The notes: generated by a model from the letters alone, not told the origin. A DNA stretch of 64,000 bases from Paenibacillus sp. CF384 (GCF_900106745.1 NZ_FNNV01000016.1:123472-187471); one strand, 5' to 3'. Shown: positions 25,565 through 33,360, numbered from the stretch's first letter. Translations and numbers: made by a program.

Positions 25565-25750
25565 AAATGTTGCAGAAATTGCAGCATTTCGGCCGTGTTT
25601 ATGCGGTGTCGAGTGAAATGTTGCAGATTATGCAACATCTCACTGGGGATCAGGCTAATAAGGCTGATTGGAGGATCAAATGTTGCATTTTGTGCAACAA
25701 ATGTGAGTTTGGAGCAAGTAACTCCATTAAATGTTGCATTTTCTGCAACA
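25565..25750. repeat. Array 3: four TGTTGCA/TGCAACA hairpins
   Basis: 25565-25589 (AAATGTTGC/GCAGCATTT), 25618-25638 (ATGTTGCA/TGCAACAT), 25681-25699 (TGTTGCA, TTTTG, TGCAACA) and 25732-25750 (TGTTGCA, TTTTC, TGCAACA). Arms are near-invariant, loops are five bases, and sequence between copies is not conserved. The same element recurs at 50993-51175 and singly at 4279. Confidence 0.85.
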
Positions 25751-25910
25751 ATTGAATTTCCTGAGCTGGTCTGGGAGCGGATTATGCAGATGTGAGGCTG
25801 ATTCCTATCATTCGGAGCCGATCCGCAGCCGAGCCCGGGCTCTCTGCGGGAAGGCCGGTGAACTTCGCGGTTGATTTGTGAGAATATTCGGACTAAAATG
25901 AAAGTAGTAT

Positions 25911-26015
25911 TCGGTGTGTGTGACTGGCGTAAACGTGGAGAACCACGAGGGAGCACATATTTCATATGCCGTACGCCTGGGCGAAAGTGCTTGGTCTTTG
26001 GACTGAGCACTTTTT
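25911..26015 (+). promoter_or_regulatory. ZTP (pfl) riboswitch with downstream intrinsic terminator
   Basis: The conserved pfl/ZTP core is present in order: TGACTGGCG (25921), the small stem GTGG-AGAA-CCAC, GGGAGCACA closing P1 against TGTGTG, and GCCGTACGCCTGGGC (25968-25982). GGCGTA (25926) and TACGCC (25972) can form the diagnostic pseudoknot. An intrinsic terminator follows (AAAGTGCT...AGCACTTTTT, 25984-26013). The family binds ZTP/ZMP, which accumulates when 10-formyl-tetrahydrofolate is short, and turns genes on by preventing termination. Confidence 0.88.
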
Positions 26016-26038
26016 ATTATTTCATGGGAGATGATGAA

Positions 26039-26644
26039 ATGGAGCAGGAGCAGGTGCGGCAGGCAAGAAATGTAGCGATTCTGATCTTTGATCGTGTGGA
26101 AGTGTTGGATTTTGCAGGACCATTCGAAGCTTTCCTATCCGGAAGTAACTATGGCCGAGATTTGAATGTGTTCACTGTGGCGGAACAAGATGGCCCGATT
26201 CAAGCGCTTGGCAACCTGAGCATTAACCCGGCTTACAGCTTTCGGAACTGTCCGAAGCCGGACATTCTCGTCATTCCCGGCGGACCGGGCACCAGAACCG
26301 AAATGCACAATGCGGTCTTGACGGACTGGATCCGTAAGACTGCGGGAGAGGCCGAACTGCTGCTGTCCGTTTGCACAGGCGCGCTTCTTGTTGTGAAAGC
26401 GCAGCTTGCAGATGGGTTGAAGCTGGCTACGAACCGCCTGGCGATGCATGAGCTTCGAGCAATAGCGCCGGAATCGGCTGAAATTCACGAAGATGCTCGT
26501 TATGTGGACAATGGGAAGATCATTCTGTCAGCCGGCGTTTCAGCAGGGATCGATGCGTCCCTGTATGTGATCGGCAAGCTGTTAGGCGAGGAACGCGCGC
26601 TTCTGGCAGCGAGCTTGATGGAATATGACTGGTCACGTTCATAA
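26039..26644 (+). CDS. DJ-1/PfpI family protein, isonitrile-hydratase-like
   Basis: 201 residues with the class I glutamine-amidotransferase-like fold. RNVAILIFDRVEVLDFAGPFEAF (~8-30) and the nucleophile elbow LLSVCTGALLV with a Cys at about residue 107 are intact. Members include isonitrile hydratases, glyoxalase III-type enzymes and AraC-like sensory domains; without a fused HTH it is probably an enzyme. ATG 26039 is chosen for the GGGAG eight bases upstream; ATG 26024 is an alternative. It sits directly behind a ZTP riboswitch, so expression should rise on folate stress, which points to one-carbon or purine metabolism or damage repair. The link is inferred. Confidence 0.87.
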   Translation: MEQEQVRQARNVAILIFDRVEVLDFAGPFEAFLSGSNYGRDLNVFTVAEQDGPIQALGNLSINPAYSFRNCPKPDILVIPGGPGTRTEMHNAVLTDWIRKTAGEAELLLSVCTGALLVVKAQLADGLKLATNRLAMHELRAIAPESAEIHEDARYVDNGKIILSAGVSAGIDASLYVIGKLLGEERALLAASLMEYDWSRS

Positions 26645-26652
26645 AGAAATTG

Positions 26653-26680
26653 CACTAGTCCACAGCAGTGGGCTAGTTTT
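26653..26680 (+). terminator. Intrinsic terminator after the DJ-1/PfpI gene
   Basis: CTAGTCCAC pairs with GTGGGCTAG around AGCA, followed by TTTT. Confidence 0.75.
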
Positions 26681-26686
26681 AAAATA

Positions 26687-26773
26687 ATTCTTTACTGATC
26701 GTTCTCAATATGATAAGATCATCTCGTAAGCAAGAAGGAAGCAATCGAGTAGTAAAGATGCATTCCTTTTTTA
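26687..26773 (+). promoter_or_regulatory. Promoter duplicate with candidate operator, followed by a terminator-like hairpin
   Basis: TTTACT, 17 bases, TAAGAT (26691-26719) with GTTCTCAATATG in the spacer. The 34-base block 26687-26720 is 30/34 identical to 27733-27766, before the TetR gene. AAGGAAGC (26735) then pairs with GCATTCCTT (26760) ahead of a T-run, so a transcript from here would be about 50 bases long unless it reads through. Confidence 0.5.
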
Positions 26774-26863
26774 TTTGTAATAATAGAACGATCATTCCCG
26801 TAAGGGAAGTGGAGTAAGGCGTTCGTTCAGTTTTAGTTTGCGACACTGTTTATTTTTTTACTC

Positions 26864-26887
26864 TTTTGAGAACGATTATTCTCAAAA
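26864..26887. promoter_or_regulatory. Palindromic candidate operator before the SDR gene
   Basis: TTTTGAGAA, CGATTA, TTCTCAAAA: nine-base perfect arms. The half-site TTCTCAA is the one shared by the two promoter blocks at 26687 and 27733, consistent with binding of the neighbouring TetR protein. Confidence 0.5.
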
Positions 26888-26927
26888 AATGCAGCATAAT
26901 AAGCACATAACAAAGGAGCGATTCATA

Positions 26928-27698
26928 ATGGGTAAATTAAACGGTAAAGTAGCATTCATCACAGGTGGTAACAGCGGCATTGGGTTTGCAACTGCGAAAT
27001 TGTTTGTAGCCGAAGGAGCTAAAGTCGTCATCACGGGTCGTGATCAAGCTAAACTCGACACTGCGGTGAAGGAGCTTGGCGTGGCGAATAGCTTCGGCAT
27101 TCAAGCCGAAACAACCGATCCGCAGAGCTTGGAGAAAGCAGCAGCTGCGGCAGTCGAGAAATTCGGCCGACTGGACGTCGTATTCGCTAATGCCGGCATT
27201 GGTGGTCATACTCCACTGGGTGGCACGGAAGTAGCTTTATTCCAAGAGGTTATGAACGTGAACGTGACAGGCGTATTCTTCACGGTACAAGCGGCATTGC
27301 CTTACCTGAAGGAAGGCGCTTCGGTAATCCTGAATGGTTCAGTGCTTGCCAATGCAGGAAGTCCGGGATGGTCGGCTTATGCGGCGAGCAAAGCTGCAGT
27401 TGCCAGCATGGCTAGAGTGTTTGTTTCCGAGTTGTCGCCGCGCGGCATTCGCGTAAATACAATCGCGCCAGGTCCTACACGCACGCCGATCTGGGGCCAG
27501 CCTGAGGGATTGGCGCAAATGGAATCCAAACTTACACGATCGGTTCCGCTGAACCGTTTGGGTGAACCGGAAGAAATCGCTAATGTGGCCTTATTCCTGG
27601 CTTCGGATGATGCATTATACGTTCAAGGTGCCGAAATCAGAGTAGACGGCGGCGCGGGCTCATCTCCGTTCGGCGCTCCGGTCTATCGCCAAGGATAA
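26928..27698 (+). CDS. Short-chain dehydrogenase/reductase (SDR)
   Basis: 256 residues, a classical SDR. Cofactor motif TGGNSGIG at 12-19, NAG at 88-90, catalytic S138, Y151 and K155 (YAASK). It is an NAD(P)-dependent oxidoreductase of the FabG-like type in the cytoplasm; the substrate is unknown. The ATG at 26928 has AAAGGAG upstream; the frame is open from 26838 but nothing supports an earlier start. The TetR gene follows 88 bases downstream with a duplicated promoter/operator block, so the pair is likely a repressor and its target. Confidence 0.92.
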   Translation: MGKLNGKVAFITGGNSGIGFATAKLFVAEGAKVVITGRDQAKLDTAVKELGVANSFGIQAETTDPQSLEKAAAAAVEKFGRLDVVFANAGIGGHTPLGGTEVALFQEVMNVNVTGVFFTVQAALPYLKEGASVILNGSVLANAGSPGWSAYAASKAAVASMARVFVSELSPRGIRVNTIAPGPTRTPIWGQPEGLAQMESKLTRSVPLNRLGEPEEIANVALFLASDDALYVQGAEIRVDGGAGSSPFGAPVYRQG

Positions 27699-27732
27699 AA
27701 GTCGCCTGGCGTATAGGACGCCTGTTCAGGGG

Positions 27733-27766
27733 ATTCTTTACCGATTGTTCTCAATATGGTAAAATC
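27733..27766 (+). promoter_or_regulatory. Promoter/operator of the tetR-like gene
   Basis: TTTACC, 17 bases containing GTTCTCAATATG, then TAAAAT; 21 bases before the start. Near-duplicate of 26687-26720. Confidence 0.5.
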
Positions 27767-27786
27767 GACTGGAAAGGGGTATGCTT

Positions 27787-28365
27787 ATGGCTAGAGCGAA
27801 AGAATTCGAAGAAGACGTCGTCCTGCTGAAGGCAATGAAGCTGTTCTGGGAGCAGGGCTACGAGAAAACGTCAATTAATGATCTTGTTGAGCGTATGGGC
27901 ATTCACCGCAGGAGCTTGTACGATACGTTCGGTGATAAACATATGCTGTATCTAAGGGCCTTTGATCGGTACAAAACATTGACCAATAACCGGCTTGGTT
28001 CCCTCATTCCGAACTCCACGCCCAGTCAGGCGATCGATTTCATATTCGATTACACGATTCAGGGCACAAGCGAGGATAATCCTGCAGGCTGCATGATGGT
28101 GAATATGGCGGTTGAGCTGGCTTCCATTGATTCCGAAGCAAGAGCCAAGGTGAGCGAAAGCTTCGCGTATTGGGAGCAAATTCTTGTCGATGTTATCAGC
28201 AAGGGTCAGCAGAAAGGCGACTTTACGTCGAAGCGCAGCGCGGAAGTGCTCGCCGAAAGCCTGCACAACAACTTGCTTGGCTTGCGAGTGTTAACGCGAT
28301 CACTTACGGAGAAAGACAAGCTTTACCGCATAGCCGATATGGCCAAGAGCATCTTGTACCATTAA
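27787..28365 (+). CDS. TetR family regulator, likely of the SDR gene
   Basis: 192 residues. HTH at about 17-62 (AMKLFWEQGYEKTSINDLVERMGIHRRSLYDTFGDKHMLY) followed by a helical ligand domain (PAGCMMVNMAVELA in the middle), the pattern of AcrR/YcdC-like repressors. The ATG at 27787 has AAAGGGG eight bases upstream; the ATG at 27781 is an alternative two codons earlier. Its own promoter block is repeated in front of the SDR gene, so autoregulation plus control of the SDR is likely. Confidence 0.88.
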   Translation: MARAKEFEEDVVLLKAMKLFWEQGYEKTSINDLVERMGIHRRSLYDTFGDKHMLYLRAFDRYKTLTNNRLGSLIPNSTPSQAIDFIFDYTIQGTSEDNPAGCMMVNMAVELASIDSEARAKVSESFAYWEQILVDVISKGQQKGDFTSKRSAEVLAESLHNNLLGLRVLTRSLTEKDKLYRIADMAKSILYH

Positions 28366-28377
28366 AATATTGTCCCG

Positions 28378-28418
28378 AAAGCCGAAACTCCTTTCTCTAT
28401 AAGGGGTTTCGGCTTTTT
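28378..28418 (+). terminator. Intrinsic terminator after tetR-like gene
   Basis: AAAGCCGAAACTCC pairs with GGGGTTTCGGCTTT, then TTTAT. Confidence 0.85.
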
Positions 28419-28522
28419 ATATGGGGCTTCCCCGCACAATTGAAACCCTCTTACCCCAGCACAGTGTTCTCCAAATAGACGAATGTCATTAAGTCATGGG
28501 TATTATTTTCAAAAGATTAATT

Positions 28523-28542
28523 GACAATGATAATCATTATCA
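28523..28542. promoter_or_regulatory. Fur box upstream of the flavodoxin gene
   Basis: TGATAATCATTATCA at 28528-28542 is a perfect 7-1-7 Fur-family palindrome; the extended 19-mer GACAATGATAATCATTATC differs from consensus by one base. It lies about 90 bases before the start codon. Confidence 0.88.
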
Positions 28543-28630
28543 ACTAATATGAGAGAGGAAATGCGGGACGTAAGGAACGCATACCCAAGCAATGGACTAT
28601 GGAGACATAGGGTAGAGGAGTGTTGTGGGC

Positions 28631-29092
28631 ATGGCAAATGTACTGCTGGTTTATGCGAGCATGACAGGTAATACGGAGGATATGGCGGATGCAATCGCAC
28701 AAGGCATACGCGAGGCGGGCGGAACGCTCAAGGTTCAGATGGTGATGGATGCTGCTGCTGCCGACTTGGCGGCTTACGATGGTATTGTCCTTGGCGCGTA
28801 TACGTGGGGGGACGGAGAACTGCCGGATGAGTTTCTTGATTACTATGCACAAATGACCGGCTTGCAGCTGCAAGGCACCAAATCCGCCGTGTTCGGCTCC
28901 TGTGATTCCTCTTACTCTGCTTATGGAGTTGCTGTAGACATCTTGATGGATAAACTCAAGGAACTGGGCTCAGAAGTCGTGTTGGAAGGGCTAAAAATAG
29001 AATTCGGGCCGAGCCCCGCTGAGAAAGAAATCTGCAAACAGTTTGGCAGACAATTTGTCAGAGCGCTTGCCGAGGTTGGAGGATCTGTATAA
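28631..29092 (+). CDS. Flavodoxin, Fur-regulated
   Basis: 153 residues, short-chain flavodoxin. The FMN-phosphate loop is SMTGNTEDMA (~10-19), with GAYTWGDGELPDEF around the flavin and GSCDSSYSAYG further on. It replaces ferredoxin as an electron carrier when iron is scarce, which agrees with the perfect Fur box upstream. GTG 28625 is an alternative start four bases after GAGGAG; ATG 28631 is ten bases after it. Its TAA overlaps the ATG of a 58-codon ORF (TAATG). Confidence 0.93.
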   Translation: MANVLLVYASMTGNTEDMADAIAQGIREAGGTLKVQMVMDAAAADLAAYDGIVLGAYTWGDGELPDEFLDYYAQMTGLQLQGTKSAVFGSCDSSYSAYGVAVDILMDKLKELGSEVVLEGLKIEFGPSPAEKEICKQFGRQFVRALAEVGGSV

Positions 29093-29268
29093 TGGGATTG
29101 CTATATAATTTGTATAAATCAATGCAAGAGATGGAGGACGATCATTCGGAGATGCGGGATCAAATTGAAATTGCGGATACTCCACTCTCGCTAATTGAAC
29201 TACTCTCAAGGCCAATTGGCGGCAGGGATGTAAATGAAGTCGCTCCAGGGAAAGAAACGACGAATTAA
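29092..29268 (+). CDS. Small protein, 58 aa, translationally coupled to flavodoxin
   Basis: The ATG shares a base with the flavodoxin stop (TAATG). The product begins MGLLYNLYKSMQEMEDDHSE and ends GKETTN; it is acidic, without a membrane segment or Cys residues. It has no ribosome site of its own, as expected for termination-reinitiation. I do not recognise a family. Position makes it a candidate flavodoxin partner made under iron limitation. It could be a chance ORF, but the precise coupling and sensible composition argue for a gene. Confidence 0.5.
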   Translation: MGLLYNLYKSMQEMEDDHSEMRDQIEIADTPLSLIELLSRPIGGRDVNEVAPGKETTN

Positions 29269-29383
29269 TCTCGTCATTTCCTAAAGTTTGTTTGTCCAAT
29301 TCATTGGACTTGGACTAAATCAGATTTCCCCCACGTAGTATAGTTTGAAGCTAAACGATACTGGTTCGGGAGGGAACTGACGT

Positions 29384-29968
29384 ATGCTGAGTCGTCCTGA
29401 GATTCGAGTGAAAGCAAGGCAAAGCTTATCCGGCAACTGGAAGACGGCCGTACTTCACTTCTTGTTGTACATGGTCGTTTCGGGCCTCATTAGCACGGTC
29501 ACGAATAAAATCGATTTCATTGGATGGATCATCAACATTCTGCTGACGGCTCCATTAGCGTATGGGATCTACAATCATTATCTGGATTTCGCTAGGGGGA
29601 AGGTGCCGGAGGCGACAGCGATTTTTCGCGGATTTCAGCGTTACAAGGAGTCGCTCATTGTTTACGTCGTCATGTCGATCTTCACGATGCTGTGGGCGCT
29701 GCTGCTGATTGTTCCGGGGATTATCGCGGCGCTTCGCTACTCGCAATCTTATTTTATACTGCGGGATAATCCAGGGATAACGCCGCTTGAAGCGATCGAT
29801 CGCAGCAAAGCGATGATGGCGGGGAACAAATGGCGGTTGTTTACACTCTACCTGTCTTTCATCGGATGGGCATTGCTGTGCATTCCTACGCTCGGGATCG
29901 GGTACCTCTGGCTTGGCCCCTATGTGAGTACGGCGGCTGGGCACTTCTACGAGGATATTTCAAAGTAA
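29384..29968 (+). CDS. DUF975 family integral membrane protein (copy 1)
   Basis: 194 residues, about five hydrophobic segments. The DUF975 signature is clear: RPEIRVKARQSLSGNW at the N-terminus, LRYSQSYFILRDNPGITPLEAIDRSKAMM in the middle, and GIGYLWLGPYVSTAAGHFYED at the end. Function is unknown. GGGAGGG lies ten bases before the ATG. A closely similar copy is at 32749; the two bracket an ECF sigma/anti-sigma pair and a DUF2306 gene. Confidence 0.9.
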   Translation: MLSRPEIRVKARQSLSGNWKTAVLHFLLYMVVSGLISTVTNKIDFIGWIINILLTAPLAYGIYNHYLDFARGKVPEATAIFRGFQRYKESLIVYVVMSIFTMLWALLLIVPGIIAALRYSQSYFILRDNPGITPLEAIDRSKAMMAGNKWRLFTLYLSFIGWALLCIPTLGIGYLWLGPYVSTAAGHFYEDISK

Positions 29969-30008
29969 CAAGAAGAACGTACGGCTTGAGGCAAATCGGA
30001 TGAATGAA

Positions 30009-30046
30009 GGCCGGGAACTCCGTTAGCGGAGGTTCTCGGCTTTTTT
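30009..30046 (+). terminator. Intrinsic terminator after DUF975 copy 1
   Basis: GCCGGGAACTCCG pairs with CGGAGGTTCTCGGC around TTAG, then TTTTTT. Confidence 0.85.
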
Positions 30047-30132
30047 GATGTTATCAATCTTTATCTCAAGTCGCAGAGCCAAATGCCCCGTTCGTGCGTC
30101 TAATCGTTAGGAAGGTAAATGCGAAGCAGGTG

Positions 30133-30675
30133 ATGGGGATTATTGAACGGGTCAAGAAAGCTCAGCAAGGCGATGAGCAAGCGTATATAGAGCTGTTCCA
30201 GCAGTATGAAGCGGATATTTACCGAACGGCTTATGTTTACTTGGGAAGTCCGGAGGACGCCCTTGATGTTGTACAAGAAACGGCCTATAAGTCGTATAAA
30301 GCGATCGCGAATATTAAGGAGCCTCAGTATTTCAAAACATGGCTCATTCAAATCGCCATCAGCTGCTCCATCGACATGCTTCGTAAAAGGAAGAAAGAAG
30401 TGCAATGGAGCGCAGACTACTTGGACGCCATTACGACTATACAGGACGAAGAAAATATTCCGCTGTCTGTGTCGCTGCAGGATCTGATGGAGTCCTTGAC
30501 GGCAGAGGAGAAGCACATCATTATATTGCGATTTTATTATGATTTTACGATTCGAGAAGTGGTGGAAATCATGGGTATTCCACTGGGGACAGGGAAAACA
30601 TTGCTGTACCGGACGCTTAAGAAGCTTCGCATGCGAGTAGAGGAGGGCGATAGTCGTGAGTTCAAATCCAATTAA
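30133..30675 (+). CDS. ECF sigma factor, SigV/SigX-like
   Basis: 180 residues. Region 2 is at about 10-80 (YLGSPEDALDVVQETAYKSYKAI, FKTWLIQIAISCSIDMLRKR) and region 4 at 115-165 (LTAEEKHIIILRFYYDFTIREVVEIMGIPLGTGKTLLYRTLKKLR). The C-terminus overlaps the anti-sigma gene. The frame is open to a GTG at 30094. I favour ATG 30133: a well-placed AGGAAGG precedes a four-codon ORF (30119-30133) whose TGA overlaps that ATG, so initiation may be coupled. Start is uncertain. Confidence 0.88.
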   Translation: MGIIERVKKAQQGDEQAYIELFQQYEADIYRTAYVYLGSPEDALDVVQETAYKSYKAIANIKEPQYFKTWLIQIAISCSIDMLRKRKKEVQWSADYLDAITTIQDEENIPLSVSLQDLMESLTAEEKHIIILRFYYDFTIREVVEIMGIPLGTGKTLLYRTLKKLRMRVEEGDSREFKSN

Positions 30676-31939
30676 AGACCGATTGGAAACGATACCTATA
30701 CCTCCTGAGCTGGGGCAGCGAAGCCGGTTAGGCATTGAGCAAGCTGCTGTGGAACGACAACAGGGCATTAGCAGCTCAATAAGCAGCAGAGTGAAGCCGG
30801 CGCGGAAGCGGAGATGGATTGCAGTTGCAGCAGCGATAATCGTTATCCTCATGACTGCGGCGCTTGTAGATCACTCGAGAGTATGGGCAGCCATTCAGAA
30901 GGCTTTGCAATTCGTGCCCGGCATCGGCATTGTGAAAGAAGAAGATGTTCCTATGGAGCGGTTTGTGATGAAGCAGCCGATTACGGTGAAGGTTGGGGAA
31001 GGAACCATCCTTATTACGGGATTTATGTCCGATGAAGAGATGACCTATCTCACGATGGCAGGGACGGATGTGCCGCGTCTCAAGCAGATTGAGATCGTGA
31101 ATGACAAGGGAATGAAGTTCACCCTTGGTTCTTCTACGGCCAGTTGGGGTGGAGCGCAATGGACCTCCGGATTCTGGCATAAAGGAAAGCTGGATCTTAG
31201 CGGGTCGGTTAAACTGATCCTGCCGCTTGATCCTGCTGTTGAAGTAGAGGTTCAACTGTCGAAGGCTGCGACCTATGCCAGTTATTCGGAATTAGGTGCA
31301 ACGGATACGGCTGCCGGAGTCTCCATAACGGCGATTACAGACCGGATGGACGAGAAGGCTAGAGTTTCCTTGGTGTCTCGCCATTCTGATGATTTCTATG
31401 TGAGGGATTATGGCATATATGGGGTCTACATGCATGACGACAGCCGGAAACTGCAGGTGACGGATGAAACGGGGAAGCAGCTGGAGATCGAGAAAATTCC
31501 AGGTGTCAGCAGTCCGGCAAGCGAGTTTTTCTTTGGCGTGCCGAAGCAGTCCGCTGGCGAACGCTATACCCTGACGCTGCTCGAAATCAGCGTTACGTAC
31601 ACCGAGGAGGTGCAGATCAAGGTACCGACCGCAGCAAACGAGCATCTGAATCAGACCTTCGAGATCGCCGGTTTCCCGGTCACGATTACGAAAGTGGAAC
31701 GGGTAAAGGAGACTGGCCTCCGAATTTATCTGGATATGCACTATGACGAGCATGCAACAGCATCGCTGTTTAATTTCAGTTTGAATACAAGCAGCATGGT
31801 CAAGCTGGATGAGCAAACAGGGGAGGCTTCGTATATGGAGTTCGATATGGAGCCGGGAAGCAAGAAGGTAAGCTTGAAGATCATCCGGCCGGAAGTCGTG
31901 ATTCGCGGACCGTGGACGTTTGAGCTTAACCCATCCTAG
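30656..31939 (+). CDS. DUF4179 membrane-anchored anti-sigma factor
   Basis: 427 residues starting at GTG within the sigma gene (20-base overlap). A short cytoplasmic N-terminus carries IPIPPELGQRSRLGI, the motif that precedes the membrane helix in RsiV/RsiX-like anti-sigma factors. One helix follows (~53-71), then DHSRVWAAIQKALQFVPGIG, the DUF4179 signature, and a ~340-residue extracellular beta-rich domain. It should hold the upstream sigma factor at the membrane until an outside signal. The signal is unknown. Confidence 0.87.
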   Translation: MSSNPIKDRLETIPIPPELGQRSRLGIEQAAVERQQGISSSISSRVKPARKRRWIAVAAAIIVILMTAALVDHSRVWAAIQKALQFVPGIGIVKEEDVPMERFVMKQPITVKVGEGTILITGFMSDEEMTYLTMAGTDVPRLKQIEIVNDKGMKFTLGSSTASWGGAQWTSGFWHKGKLDLSGSVKLILPLDPAVEVEVQLSKAATYASYSELGATDTAAGVSITAITDRMDEKARVSLVSRHSDDFYVRDYGIYGVYMHDDSRKLQVTDETGKQLEIEKIPGVSSPASEFFFGVPKQSAGERYTLTLLEISVTYTEEVQIKVPTAANEHLNQTFEIAGFPVTITKVERVKETGLRIYLDMHYDEHATASLFNFSLNTSSMVKLDEQTGEASYMEFDMEPGSKKVSLKIIRPEVVIRGPWTFELNPS

Positions 31940-32039
31940 GCTGCAGAAGCGATTCTTGTTTAGTCTTTTTTTAGAATTCCTTTACGGATTCGATAGAATG
32001 GGCAGGTACAATGAAAAGAAAACCTAGGTGGCGTTAGTT

Positions 32040-32672
32040 GTGAGGACGAATAAGCGTTGGTGGATTCTGCTCGTTGTTTCGCTTGGGGTGATGATTCCCT
32101 TTATGTTCCCGTATTTGACATTCAATTCGGATAACAGCCGTGTGAGCATCTCCTCCAAGGCCATTCAATATCCGGCGCTTGTTGCGCATATCTGCTTTGC
32201 TTTTGTCGCTTTGCTGACGGGCTGGAGTCAGTTCGCCCAGCAAATCCGCAGGAAATATCCCCGCGTGCATCGCCAATTGGGACGTGTGTACGTCGGCAGT
32301 GTTTTTCTAAGTGGAATGCTATCGCTGGTGGTCATTCTGTATGTCGAGGATTTTACCAAAGCGGTGTCTTTCCTCGTGTTGACCGGCCTCTGGCTGTTCA
32401 CGAGTTGGAAAGGATATCGGACTGCGGTACACCGGAAGTTTGACGAACATCGCATGTGGATGATTCGCAGTTACGGGGTTACGCTGGTGGCCGTGTGTGC
32501 GCGCTTGGCAGTTCCGATTTTGCTGCTAACCTATGGGGTGTTGAATGGGTTTTCTCTGCCGGAAGGTAGAGAGGGGATGATTGAAGAGGTGCTGAACGTG
32601 AATATTTGGACGGCAATCGTCATCGATCTTGTCCTTGTGGAATGGGTGATTCTAACGAAACGGCGGCAATAA
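32040..32672 (+). CDS. DUF2306 family membrane protein (paralogue)
   Basis: 210 residues, about six hydrophobic segments, with KYPRVHRQLGRVYVG and KFDEHRMWMIRSYGVTLVAVCARL, matching the His-rich loops of the protein at 24848. GTG 32040 is chosen because AGGTGG lies eight bases upstream; a GTG at 32028 is possible. Function unknown. It lies between the anti-sigma gene and DUF975 copy 2 on the same strand and may belong to the regulon of the ECF factor. Confidence 0.78.
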   Translation: MRTNKRWWILLVVSLGVMIPFMFPYLTFNSDNSRVSISSKAIQYPALVAHICFAFVALLTGWSQFAQQIRRKYPRVHRQLGRVYVGSVFLSGMLSLVVILYVEDFTKAVSFLVLTGLWLFTSWKGYRTAVHRKFDEHRMWMIRSYGVTLVAVCARLAVPILLLTYGVLNGFSLPEGREGMIEEVLNVNIWTAIVIDLVLVEWVILTKRRQ

Positions 32673-32748
32673 AGGGTTGTGAACTCCCGGCTTGGCAAGG
32701 TAAGATAGGGTTGCAATCCACTATTGTATGCAGGGGGAAATTCGACAC

Positions 32749-33360
32749 ATGCTCACTCGTCCTCAAATCCGTGCCAGAGCGAGACAAAGCTTATCCGGAA
32801 ATTGGAAACCAGCTGTTCTGCACTTCTTATTGTTCGTGGTCATTTCGATTATCGTGAGTACCGTCACCAATAAAATTAATTATATTGGGTGGATCATCAG
32901 TATCATCATGGAAGCTCCGTTAACGTACGGGATCTATAATCATTACTTGGATTATGCGCGAAGGAACGTGCCGGAAACCGCCGGTGTCCTTAGAGGCTTT
33001 GAGCGGTATAAAGATTCGCTTGTGCTTTACGTTGTCATGTCGATCTTTACGTTCCTTTGGACGCTGCTGCTCATCGTTCCCGGTATCATCGCGGCACTCC
33101 GTTACTCCCAGTCCTATTATATCCTGGGGGATAACCCGGGCATGGCGCCGACTGAAGCGATTAACCGCAGTAAGGCCATGATGGCTGGTCACAAATGGAG
33201 GCTGTTCGTGCTCTACTTATCCTTCTTCGGCTGGTTCTTGTTATGCCTGCCTACGCTTGGGATTGGACTCCTCTGGTTAGGACCATATTTCAGCACGTCG
33301 ATGGCGCATTTCTATGAGGATCTGCGCGCCGGCGAACAAGAAGACCAAATCGTCGCATAA
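32749..33360 (+). CDS. DUF975 family integral membrane protein (copy 2)
   Basis: 203 residues; begins MLTRPQIRARARQSLSGNW, like copy 1, and keeps LRYSQSYYILGDNPGMAPTEAINRSKAMM. The ATG at 32749 is nine bases after AGGGGGAA, and copy 1 starts at the same residue, so the earlier ATG at 32728 is rejected. It has an extra ten-residue polar tail (AGEQEDQIVA). Probable duplication of 29384-29968; the flanking DNA is not duplicated. Confidence 0.9.
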   Translation: MLTRPQIRARARQSLSGNWKPAVLHFLLFVVISIIVSTVTNKINYIGWIISIIMEAPLTYGIYNHYLDYARRNVPETAGVLRGFERYKDSLVLYVVMSIFTFLWTLLLIVPGIIAALRYSQSYYILGDNPGMAPTEAINRSKAMMAGHKWRLFVLYLSFFGWFLLCLPTLGIGLLWLGPYFSTSMAHFYEDLRAGEQEDQIVA

